From: a virus
Virus record (IMG/VR): IMGVR_UViG_3300046002_001684
Location: 1 to 29,938 of that record
DNA length: 29,938 nt
Strand: one strand, 5' to 3'
The notes beneath the pieces are model-generated. The model ran no database searches and was not told the origin of the DNA. It saw only the letters and a program-made list of their open reading frames with translations. The position numbers and the translations under genes are program-made. The stretch's first letter is position 1, and each line of letters begins with the position of its first letter. Positions 23,901-29,938 of this stretch are shown in pieces.

Positions 23901-23920
23901 GGGGAGCGTAAAACCTCCCC
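23901..23920 (+). terminator. GC hairpin between early genes (weak terminator or leader)
   Basis: GGGGAG (23901-23906) pairs with CTCCCC (23915-23920) around an 8-base loop, followed by ATTAATTT rather than a T run. It lies between the Zn-ribbon gene and the transglycosylase start, 14 bases before the ATG. It could attenuate transcription or shape translation of the next gene. Confidence 0.45.
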
Positions 23921-23934
23921 ATTAATTTAACACC

Positions 23935-24360
23935 ATGAAACAAACAATCTTATCCTTATTACTTTTGGCATTTATCAGCACACAATCTATGATGTACGAT
24001 AAACCAACAGAACAACCCGTTGCAATAGATACACTTTTAAACGCCGTGATGGCCGTTGAATCTAATTTTGATAGTATGGCATACAATGAGAAAGAAAATG
24101 CGGTAGGCGTGCTACAAATACGTCCTATCATGGTGCGTGAGGTTAATAGGTTGTTAGGTGAAGACAAATACACGTTAAAAGATCGTTGGAACAAAACAAA
24201 AAGCATTGAGATGTTCAACGTAATACGCTCACATCTTAAAGGTGCAAGCGATGAGCAGATAGCGAGGGTATGGAATGGTGGCTACAACGGTCATAATATA
24301 CCCAAAACAATGCAATACTGGCGAAAAGTTAAACAATATACCCAAAAGAATATAAAATAA
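23935..24360 (+). CDS. exported lytic transglycosylase-like enzyme
   Basis: A 141-residue protein with an N-terminal signal-type segment (M-K-Q-T then L-L-L-L-A-F-I, about 5-15) and an SLT-type lysozyme fold: catalytic Glu42 in A-V-M-A-V-E-S-N-F, A-V-G-V-L-Q-I (56-62) and R-V-W-N-G-G-Y-N-G (111-119). It would cleave glycan strands in the periplasm. It lies in the early region, unlike the M15 endolysin, and may aid entry or lysis timing. Confidence 0.82.
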   Translation: MKQTILSLLLLAFISTQSMMYDKPTEQPVAIDTLLNAVMAVESNFDSMAYNEKENAVGVLQIRPIMVREVNRLLGEDKYTLKDRWNKTKSIEMFNVIRSHLKGASDEQIARVWNGGYNGHNIPKTMQYWRKVKQYTQKNIK

Positions 24361-24367
24361 TAAACAA

Positions 24368-24613
24368 ATGACAATTACACTTGACACAATACAAGCTCCT
24401 GCAATTTTAGACCAAAACGCAGCAACCTTTGTATCTTACTTAGATGATGAAATGGATTTTAATCGGGTTTACATAGCGGTACTTTATGGTTCAGATACTA
24501 AACTAACCCCATTAGTAAGCTACGACAAAGAAACATTTACCGATGACAACTTTATTAATTACGTAAGAACTTTTACAGATTCAGCAATAAAATTAGATAA
24601 CATATTAAAATGA
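24368..24613 (+). CDS. unknown acidic small protein
   Basis: An 81-residue acidic protein, predicted alpha/beta, with no recognised domain. It starts 7 bases after the transglycosylase gene and overlaps the next gene by 4 bases (ATGA), forming a compact run of small early genes with translational coupling. Confidence 0.65.
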   Translation: MTITLDTIQAPAILDQNAATFVSYLDDEMDFNRVYIAVLYGSDTKLTPLVSYDKETFTDDNFINYVRTFTDSAIKLDNILK

Positions 24614-24783
24614 CAATAACACTTAAACATTACGGAGTTACGTACTCCATTGAAACCACAGGCGATGACTTAGACGCCACAGAGATGATAAATACTTTTA
24701 ACAACTTATTGTTGTGTGCAGGATGGCCTCAAGGGGCAATAGATAACGCAATTATGGAACTAAACGAAAAGATAGATTTATGA
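24610..24783 (+). CDS. 57-residue small protein
   Basis: Coupled by ATGA overlaps to the genes on both sides. It begins M-T-I-T-L-K-H-Y-G and ends with an L-L-C-A-G-W-P-Q-G-A-I-D-N-A-I-M-E-L segment, a pattern common in small phage proteins of unknown function. Confidence 0.65.
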   Translation: MTITLKHYGVTYSIETTGDDLDATEMINTFNNLLLCAGWPQGAIDNAIMELNEKIDL

Positions 24784-24995
24784 ACAATAAACAACAAACA
24801 GCAGTGGACATTGCATTTGAAAAATTAGCAAATCAAGGTTTATTAGTAACACGAGATTATAAAAATCTTGTAGTGTATAGAGAAGCCAAAGAAATGGAAA
24901 AGCAGCAGATAATAGATGCTTATGCACAAGGATTTATTGAAAGTGAGTCAATGGATAAAGGTGCAGAACAATACTACAAAGAAAATTATGAGTAA
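24780..24995 (+). CDS. small acidic protein of a widespread phage type
   Basis: A 71-residue protein with A-K-E-M-E-K-Q-Q-I-I-D-A-Y-A-Q-G-F-I-E near the middle and a K-E-N-Y-E end, a recurring small-protein family in Bacteroidota phages. It is translationally coupled upstream by ATGA and overlaps the HTH gene by 8 bases. Function unknown. Confidence 0.68.
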   Translation: MNNKQQTAVDIAFEKLANQGLLVTRDYKNLVVYREAKEMEKQQIIDAYAQGFIESESMDKGAEQYYKENYE

Positions 24996-25200
24996 CCAAA
25001 GGAGATTTATTAGGCTTATTAAAATGATGCAGATGATGGAGACCAAGCCCAGAGGCATTCACACAATGGCCAGATACTTGAACATATCACAAAGAAGCGT
25101 GTACAGGTATCTGCATTCATTTAAAGAAATAGGCTATAAGATAGATAAAAACAAGTTAAACAAATACAAACTAACAAGAACAAATGAAACCAGCAATTGA
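24988..25200 (+). CDS. HTH regulator
   Basis: I chose ATG at 24988, since earlier in-frame starts lie deep inside the preceding gene. The 70-residue product contains G-I-H-T-M-A-R-Y-L-N-I-S-Q-R-S-V-Y-R-Y-L near residues 27-46, a helix-turn-helix like the HTH_11 group, followed by a basic tail. It probably regulates the early or replication genes. It overlaps the next gene by 17 bases. Confidence 0.78.
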   Translation: MSNQRRFIRLIKMMQMMETKPRGIHTMARYLNISQRSVYRYLHSFKEIGYKIDKNKLNKYKLTRTNETSN

Positions 25201-25441
25201 ATTATACATCAGCACAGTGAGGTTACTTACTATCATTGATCAGGTTGATATGCCCAACAATGGCTTTAAAAAGGCTATAAGAAGCATTGAAGACTGGGCC
25301 GCAAAACAAAGTTACATTCTGGAAGATATGGATCCAGAGGCACACGAAAGAATAATTCACAACTTTAATGTCATAATGGATTCTATTGATCACGATGTTT
25401 TAAGTACACCAATTGGTGAATTAACGGTTGAGGCTAAATAA
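25184..25441 (+). CDS. helical unknown protein
   Basis: An 85-residue, mostly helical acidic protein with no domain I recognise. It starts inside the HTH gene in another frame, so the two are co-translated. It is the last gene before the gap that leads into the replication block. Confidence 0.62.
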   Translation: MKPAIELYISTVRLLTIIDQVDMPNNGFKKAIRSIEDWAAKQSYILEDMDPEAHERIIHNFNVIMDSIDHDVLSTPIGELTVEAK

Positions 25442-25487
25442 GTTATTGACAAAATATAAATAGGTAGATAAGAGGTAAAAGAAAGAG

Positions 25488-25495
25488 TATATTTG
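25488..25495 (+). promoter_or_regulatory. -7 element TATATTTG before the replication genes
   Basis: Matches TAnnTTTG and continues TAATAAG, similar to the element at 2664. I see no -33 TTG at the usual spacing. It lies 19 bases before a short leader reading frame and about 124 bases before the initiator gene. Confidence 0.55.
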
Positions 25496-25514
25496 TAATA
25501 AGTAAAACACTACA

Positions 25515-25628
25515 ATGCAATTAAAAAGAACTTACGAAGGGGTTGAAATAGCAGCAACAGTTGTTAGGGTTAGTAGTGTTTCCTATAACCCCTTTTATAA
25601 AATTAAAAAAACACTACAATGGCGTTAA
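25515..25628 (+). CDS. 37-residue leader reading frame overlapping the initiator start
   Basis: An ATG-started frame ending TAA at 25626-25628, ten bases into the replication initiator gene. It includes the 5' side of a hairpin AAGGGGTT with AACCCCTT that spans most of the frame. Its start context AAAACACTACAATG is repeated exactly at the initiator start (25608-25621). It may be a small protein or a translational control element for the initiator. Confidence 0.5.
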   Translation: MQLKRTYEGVEIAATVVRVSSVSYNPFYKIKKTLQWR

Positions 25629-26485
25629 ACAAAAAATCATTTGTACTTTACTGTGATCTAATTCACACCGTAAACAAACTACCGGATGACAAAGCCGGAT
25701 TACTATTTAAACATTTATTGGCTTATGTTAATGATGAGAATCCAATTACGGATGATCTTATTGTTGACATTTCATTTGAACCAATTAAAAGACAATTAAA
25801 ACGTGACCTTAATAAGTGGGAAGAAAAATTAAATCAAAAATCATTAGCAGGAATTAGCAGTGCATTATCTAAATTTGAGCAAAGTATTATTAATTTTAAT
25901 ACCAAATCACTTAAAAAATACAAAGATAAGTACGAATATAAGTTATCAATAGACAACGAAAACAAGTACATAATAGGAGTGTTAAACATAATCAACGAAC
26001 GTTTAACGAAATCAACGAACGTTGAAGAGTGTTTAACGGAATCAACTGATAATGTAAATGTAAATGTAACTATTAAAGAGTCTTTAGTTCCACCTGAAGG
26101 TGAGAACGCGCTATATTTTTATATTGCAAAGTCATTTCATAATACCTTTTATAATTACAAAGGATCTAAAAGTTTAGAGAATGCAATCGTAAGTGATTGG
26201 ACAAAAGTAATTCGTTTACTAATTGAGAACGATAAGGTTCCAGTTACACACTTAATCGCAATTAAAATGTTTCTTCAGGCAGGTATCGACAAAGAAAAAG
26301 GTGTTGATACATTCTGGAGTGACACTATTTATTCAATAAGCGCATTAAGAAAGAAAAGCAAAGATGGGGTATATCAAATTGATAGGATAATTCAAGCCAC
26401 AAAAAAATGGTTGGATCGTAATCCAGAAAGAGAAGCAATGGTTTATCAAGCGGAAACAGAATTGAATGAAAGAATCAATGGATAA
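25619..26485 (+). CDS. replication initiator, DUF6291-like N-terminus
   Basis: A 288-residue protein whose first ~90 residues (K-K-S-F-V-L-Y-C-D-L-I-H-T, L-L-F-K-H-L-L-A-Y-V, L-K-R-D-L-N-K-W-E-E) match the DUF6291 domain seen in phage replication proteins. A variable linker (about 90-160) ends in Asn/Val repeats. The C-terminal part is helical and may be DnaD-like. The gene is followed by a RecA-type ATPase, an initiator-loader layout. The linker DNA carries iteron-like repeats, as in lambda O. The start shares its sequence context with the upstream leader frame. Confidence 0.75.
   Translation: MALNKKSFVLYCDLIHTVNKLPDDKAGLLFKHLLAYVNDENPITDDLIVDISFEPIKRQLKRDLNKWEEKLNQKSLAGISSALSKFEQSIINFNTKSLKKYKDKYEYKLSIDNENKYIIGVLNIINERLTKSTNVEECLTESTDNVNVNVTIKESLVPPEGENALYFYIAKSFHNTFYNYKGSKSLENAIVSDWTKVIRLLIENDKVPVTHLIAIKMFLQAGIDKEKGVDTFWSDTIYSISALRKKSKDGVYQIDRIIQATKKWLDRNPEREAMVYQAETELNERING
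25981..26046 (+). repeat. iterons of a probable replication origin inside the initiator gene
   Basis: Three 16-base copies fit GTTWAACRNAATCAAC closely, beginning at 25981, 26001 and 26031, so spaced 20 and 30 bases (whole helical turns). The 14-mer AATCAACGAACGTT also recurs at 25990 and 26010. An AT-rich stretch with TGTAAA repeats follows at 26054-26070 and could unwind. The first copy differs by two or three bases. Origin function is an inference. Confidence 0.6.
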
Positions 26486-27278
26486 ATTAACGGCACTCAC
26501 AAACAAACTGTATGAAACAAGACTTGATCCAAGTAAGGTTATACAGAAGCAACCAACACTTTTATCAGTTTCACAAAGAAGCGGAACCAGTTCAATCCAT
26601 ATTCCTATATTCTCACTGGGTGATCTTAGTTTGATTCAAGGCAGGCAGAAAAGTAAAAAGACTTTCTTCACATCGTCAATAGCGGTTAGCTTATTGAATC
26701 CAAATAAGTTTGACATATTAGTTTCAACTGCACCAACCGGTACAACCTTAGCCATATTCGATACAGAACAAAGCGCATACCATGCACAAAAGACTAATCA
26801 AAGGATTGAATACATGGCCGGTTCAAATAATTTCTATTACTTTGCATTCAGAGACAGTACGCCAACAGAACGTAAAGAACTGATTGAACACTTTCTTAAG
26901 GGCCACAAAGGAACAATCAGTTATATTTTAATAGATGGTATTGTGGATCTCTTATATGATTTCAATGACCTAAAAGAATGCAGCGAGTTGGTACAATGGA
27001 TTATGCACATCACAAAAGAATATAACATTCATTGCAGTTGCATACTACATGAGAATGCATCCGATGGTAAAGCAAGGGGCCACATCGGCACCATGTTAGC
27101 ACAGAAGGCAGAAACAGTATTGAAGATAGAGAAGCACGGAACAGAACACAACAGAAGCACAATAAGCGCAAACGATACAAGGGGCTTGCAGTTCCAATCA
27201 TTTGACATTGTGATTGACAACAATGGTATTCCAGAATTAGTAGAGATGTTAGAAAAAAAGAAAGTATTTGTAGTATGA
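26466..27278 (+). CDS. RecA/DnaB-like ATPase of the replication block
   Basis: A 270-residue P-loop ATPase: Walker A region G-R-Q-K-S-K-K-T (59-66), F-D-T-E (98-101), Walker B I-S-Y-I-L-I-D-G (151-158) and a late C-I-L-H-E-N-A-S-D-G-K-A-R-G-H segment (192-206). The Gly before the catalytic Lys is replaced by Lys, a variant known in phage primase/helicase-type ATPases. It probably unwinds or loads DNA at the origin. It overlaps the initiator gene by 20 bases. ATG 26478 is an alternative start. Confidence 0.75.
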   Translation: MKESMDKLTALTNKLYETRLDPSKVIQKQPTLLSVSQRSGTSSIHIPIFSLGDLSLIQGRQKSKKTFFTSSIAVSLLNPNKFDILVSTAPTGTTLAIFDTEQSAYHAQKTNQRIEYMAGSNNFYYFAFRDSTPTERKELIEHFLKGHKGTISYILIDGIVDLLYDFNDLKECSELVQWIMHITKEYNIHCSCILHENASDGKARGHIGTMLAQKAETVLKIEKHGTEHNRSTISANDTRGLQFQSFDIVIDNNGIPELVEMLEKKKVFVV

Positions 27279-27520
27279 AAATAGAATCAATGAACATACA
27301 AAGGATCTTAGATTATATTAACAATAATAATCATTATCAATATGAGGTGGTAATTAATTACAATCAACATCACTATGTTACCAATGTAATGAGATCCTGC
27401 GGCAAAGATGAACCGGAAGCACTGGAAGCATTAAAACAAAAGTTATCAAAGAAAATAGATAAGTTAAAAGATAAGAGAGGTGAATACAAAGTTGAATCAA
27501 TAAAACTAATAACACAATGA
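27275..27520 (+). CDS. small basic protein beside the methyltransferase
   Basis: An 81-residue basic protein, coupled by ATGA overlaps to the ATPase gene and to the methyltransferase gene. It has an Asn/His/Tyr-rich first half and a Lys-rich helical second half. No domain recognised. The basic helix could contact DNA, but this is a guess. Confidence 0.62.
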   Translation: MKIESMNIQRILDYINNNNHYQYEVVINYNQHHYVTNVMRSCGKDEPEALEALKQKLSKKIDKLKDKRGEYKVESIKLITQ

Positions 27521-28797
27521 ATGTACTAAGTTTATTCGATGGCATGAGTTGCGGCCAACAAGCACTTGACAGAAACGGAATCAAGGTAGATAATTACTTT
27601 GCATCAGAGATTGACAAATATGCTATCACAGTAACAATGGCAAATTATCCAAACACTAAACAAATAGGAAGTGTGGTTGATGTAGATGGTTATTCATTAC
27701 CTAAGATTGATTTATTAATTGGTGGTTCACCATGTCAATCATTTAGCTTTGCAGGTAAACGCAAAGGAATGGCAACAAAAGATGAACAAGAGATATTGAC
27801 CTTAGACCATTACCTTCAATTAAAATCAGAAGGGTTTGAGTTTGAAGGTCAGTCGTATTTATTCTGGGAGTACATGCGATTAATGTATGAGTGTAAGCCT
27901 AAGTACTTCTTACTTGAAAATGTTATGATGGGTGAGAAATGGGAAAAGATATTGAGCAGGGCAATAGGTGTGAATCCTATAATGATTAATTCTTCACTAC
28001 TATCAGCACAGAACAGACAAAGATTGTATTGGACAAACATAGGATTAGAACCAGCAGGATTATTTGGATACCCACAAAGCACAATTGAACAACCAAAGGA
28101 CAAAGGAATACTATTGAAAGATGTATTAGAAAGTGAAGTGGATGAAAAGTATTATCTTAGTGAGAAAATGATTAATGGATTTTTGGCACATAACAAAAGA
28201 CATATTGAAGAAAAAAATCAAACTGGATTTAATTGGAAGCCAACAGAAGGAAACAAGAAAGCAGCTTGCCTAAGAGCAAATGCAGCATTAGCAGCAACAG
28301 ACAATTCAGTAATAGTTCACAATACAATGCCACGTTTATCAACCGGAACAACAAATGCGGTGGAGATTGTAGCAATGAGAGGCAGAGGTGAAAAAGGTAA
28401 TATTGAGCAAAAACTTGAAACAAATGGAACTGATAAAAGCAATTCACTAACTACTGTTCAGAAAGATAATTTAGTTAAAATTACAAATGCGGTGGAGATA
28501 AGAAAAGTAAAGCAATTAAACCCAAGTACAGAAAGTGGTGGTAAGCAGCCATACCAACAGAATAGGATTTATGATGTGGATGGCATAAGCCCTGCTTTAT
28601 GCGCACAATTACCAAAAGGAAGTACAATTATTAATACTACAAGAATACGGAGACTAACACCAACAGAATGCGAAAGACTTCAAACAGTAAAAGACAATTA
28701 CACTAACCATGTAAGTGATTCACAAAGATACAAGATGTTGGGCAATGGATGGACTGTTGACGTAATAAGACACATATTAAACTACATGAAGATATGA
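27517..28797 (+). CDS. dcm: DNA cytosine-C5 methyltransferase
   Basis: Transfers methyl from S-adenosylmethionine to cytosine in DNA. The 426 residues show motif I L-F-D-G-M-S-C-G (6-13), motif IV G-G-S-P-C-Q-S-F-S with catalytic Cys73, motif VI E-N-V (134-136), motif VIII Q-N-R-Q-R (165-169), and late motifs L-T-P-T-E-C-E-R-L-Q and G-N-G-W-T-V. The target-recognition region (about 190-370) is long and polar. No matching restriction nuclease is visible, so protection of phage DNA is likely. It overlaps its neighbours by 4 bases. Confidence 0.94.
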   Translation: MNVLSLFDGMSCGQQALDRNGIKVDNYFASEIDKYAITVTMANYPNTKQIGSVVDVDGYSLPKIDLLIGGSPCQSFSFAGKRKGMATKDEQEILTLDHYLQLKSEGFEFEGQSYLFWEYMRLMYECKPKYFLLENVMMGEKWEKILSRAIGVNPIMINSSLLSAQNRQRLYWTNIGLEPAGLFGYPQSTIEQPKDKGILLKDVLESEVDEKYYLSEKMINGFLAHNKRHIEEKNQTGFNWKPTEGNKKAACLRANAALAATDNSVIVHNTMPRLSTGTTNAVEIVAMRGRGEKGNIEQKLETNGTDKSNSLTTVQKDNLVKITNAVEIRKVKQLNPSTESGGKQPYQQNRIYDVDGISPALCAQLPKGSTIINTTRIRRLTPTECERLQTVKDNYTNHVSDSQRYKMLGNGWTVDVIRHILNYMKI

Positions 28798-29138
28798 CCA
28801 CACAAGAAGCAAAAGAAACATTAAACAAACCTTTCATCTTTAAGGAAGGCGAAAGATCAATAAGGGAGATGAAGATTAAGTTAAGTAAATACACCGGTGA
28901 TAAAACAGAACAGACCAAACACCTAAACAACTTAGATAACCTATTGAACCTTGCACACAAGCAGGCAATAGACTTAGATACTTATGAAGACCTACTTGCT
29001 ACCTACCTATTTAAGATAGGTGAACAACAAGCAAAGATTCGTGAGTTAGTTGAGATGCACGCAATCAGTGAACACATCCATGAAGTTGGTATTGATGAGG
29101 TGGTGAAAGACTTTAAAAGTAAAATGCAATTGAGATGA
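28794..29138 (+). CDS. coiled-coil unknown protein
   Basis: A 114-residue, highly charged helical protein with probable coiled-coil from about residue 22 to 75. It overlaps the methyltransferase stop by 4 bases and the next gene by 4 bases. No domain is recognised. It may be a structural partner of replication or DNA-modifying proteins. Confidence 0.62.
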   Translation: MTTQEAKETLNKPFIFKEGERSIREMKIKLSKYTGDKTEQTKHLNNLDNLLNLAHKQAIDLDTYEDLLATYLFKIGEQQAKIRELVEMHAISEHIHEVGIDEVVKDFKSKMQLR

Positions 29139-29641
29139 TAGAAGAATATAGAGCAGTCAAAGGTTATGAAGGTTTATACGAGGTATCTAACTTTGGTAAT
29201 GTTAAGAGTTTGAAAAGGAAAGGATGTGTAAGAGATAGATTATTAAAATTTACTAAAAATAGTCATGGATATTTTGCAGTTAGTTTATTTAATAAAGGTT
29301 ACGAAAAAAAAATTCAAGTGCATCAGCTTCTTGCAATAGCTTTTTTAAATCACGTTCCAAATGGTAATAAGATAGTTGTAGACCACATAGACAACAATCC
29401 ATTAAACAATAGATTAGATAATCTTCAGTTAATAACACAAAGAGAAAATCTATCTAAAGATAAAAAAGGCACAAGCAATTACACTGGAGTAAGTTGGTGT
29501 AATAAATCAACTAAGTGGAAATCTACTATCAGAATCAATGGCAAAACTAAACACTTAGGTTTCTTCACAAATGAATTACAAGCAGCTAACTATTACCAAT
29601 ACGAACTAAACAAGATACAACAACATGATAGGACTATTTGA
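29135..29641 (+). CDS. homing-type HNH endonuclease (NUMOD4-HNH-AP2)
   Basis: A 168-residue protein with an N-terminal NUMOD4-like segment (Y-R-A-V-K-G-Y-E-G-L-Y-E-V-S-N-F-G, 5-21), an HNH core (H63, V-V-D-H-I-D-N-N-P-L-N-N-R-L-D-N-L near 81-97) and an AP2-like DNA-binding domain (G-V-S-W, then W-K-S-T-I-R-I-N-G-K, 118-137). This is the classic architecture of mobile phage endonucleases. It may be a recent insertion in the early operon. It overlaps both neighbours. Confidence 0.9.
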   Translation: MIEEYRAVKGYEGLYEVSNFGNVKSLKRKGCVRDRLLKFTKNSHGYFAVSLFNKGYEKKIQVHQLLAIAFLNHVPNGNKIVVDHIDNNPLNNRLDNLQLITQRENLSKDKKGTSNYTGVSWCNKSTKWKSTIRINGKTKHLGFFTNELQAANYYQYELNKIQQHDRTI

Positions 29642-29822
29642 AGTAAGCGCAACCAGAGCAGGTAAAACAATCAGTTGTACGATGTTTGGAAACATTGCAG
29701 AGAAAGAACAGTTGTTTGGTGAATTAATGAATCAACATAAGATTGACCAGAGTGAACGGCATCTATGGAAGTTAACAAACATCACTACGAAATACAATAG
29801 CTTTGCAAATGACGCATTTTAA
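29625..29822 (+). CDS. small unknown protein at the right end
   Basis: A 65-residue protein, starting inside the homing endonuclease gene and ending in a 14-base overlap with the next reading frame. It has a beta-rich start and a polar helical rest, with no recognised domain. Tight overlaps suggest it belongs to the same transcript as the methyltransferase genes. Confidence 0.6.
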   Translation: MIGLFEVSATRAGKTISCTMFGNIAEKEQLFGELMNQHKIDQSERHLWKLTNITTKYNSFANDAF

Positions 29823-29938
29823 GCACGCTCACGGCACTTTGAGAGTTGAGATGATAGAAGGTGTCAACACACACACGAAGTTAGGGGGAAGGCCCCTCAA
29901 AGTCTACGAGGCGTACAGGGAACTACGCATGGGCCCTC
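29809..29938 (+). CDS. GC-rich open frame running off the window end
   Basis: At least 43 residues starting at ATG 29809 (a second ATG at 29851), open to the last base. It contains L-G-G-R-P-L-K-V-Y-E-A-Y-R-E-L-R-M-G-P. The DNA from 29851 on is about 55% G+C by count, far above the rest. It may continue in the short frame at the start of the window, ending just before terS; if so, the gene would be ~57 residues. The identity is unknown. Confidence 0.5.
   Translation, partial: MTHFKHAHGTLRVEMIEGVNTHTKLGGRPLKVYEAYRELRMGP
29884..29938. other. GC-rich end region, possible packaging site or contig junction
   Basis: Contains the hairpin GGGG-AAGG-CCCC (29885-29896), the palindrome GGGCCC (29931-29936) and the 10-mer CGCATGGGCC (29926-29935), which also occurs at 6-15. 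GGGAAC also precedes it at both ends (29918-29923 and 1-6). A cos or pac site beside terS, or an assembly overlap with base errors, are the two readings. Confidence 0.45.

Noticed and set aside
1-29938. Lysogeny module, CRISPR array or insertion sequence
   Set aside because: No integrase, transposase or spacer-repeat array was found on either strand. The two small HTH proteins alone do not indicate lysogeny.

Overview
The window looks like a complete or nearly complete genome of a small tailed phage with a long non-contractile tail (siphovirus morphology), infecting a member of the Bacteroidota. Structural families support the morphology: HK97-type portal, prohead protease and capsid, a TP901-type tail tube and tape measure, and a lambda G/GT-like frameshifted chaperone pair. 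The host is inferred from TAnnTTTG -7 promoter elements, A-rich start regions without a Shine-Dalgarno sequence, an AT-rich genome, and NinG, replication-initiator and spanin-like types familiar from Bacteroidota phages. No integrase, excisionase or CI-like repressor was recognised, so it is probably lytic. The host genus cannot be named.

Layout. (1) 65-2614, plus strand: packaging genes terS and terL and a small unknown gene. (2) 2615-3132: a small gene and a probable 130-nt non-coding RNA with its own promoter-like element and terminator. (3) 3133-8247: portal, protease, capsid, connectors and tail tube. Strong, similar intrinsic terminators follow the capsid and the tail tube genes. (4) 8348-16342: frameshifted tail chaperones, tape measure, a large tail-tip protein, HNH nuclease, a probable tail terminator, and a fibre with YadA-like head repeats. 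(5) 16346-18486: holin, M15 peptidase endolysin and a metallophosphoesterase.

(6) 18659-23464, minus strand: DNA-metabolism genes (a protein with DnaA domain IV, a NinB-like protein, an SSB-like protein, a small HTH protein, a NinG-like protein), several small proteins, and an overlapping membrane/coiled-coil pair resembling spanins. (7) 23615-29822, plus strand: a Zn-ribbon protein, an exported lytic transglycosylase, a chain of tightly overlapping small genes, an HTH protein, then a replication block of a DUF6291-like initiator with internal iterons (a likely origin) and a RecA/DnaB-like ATPase, a cytosine-C5 methyltransferase and a NUMOD4-HNH-AP2 homing-type endonuclease. (8) The last ~110 bases are distinctly GC-richer and carry an open reading frame running off the end. 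The same 10-mer occurs at both ends of the window, next to terS, so the ends lie at a junction or packaging site.

How it works together: early promoters sharing TTGCAyATAGTT...TAyATTTG drive the divergent early blocks. The initiator and ATPase start replication at the iterons, probably using host DnaA, helicase and polymerase factors, since no phage DNA polymerase is encoded. SSB-, NinB- and NinG-like proteins support recombination, and the methyltransferase modifies the DNA. Packaging, head and tail genes follow as a plus-strand late region ending in lysis.
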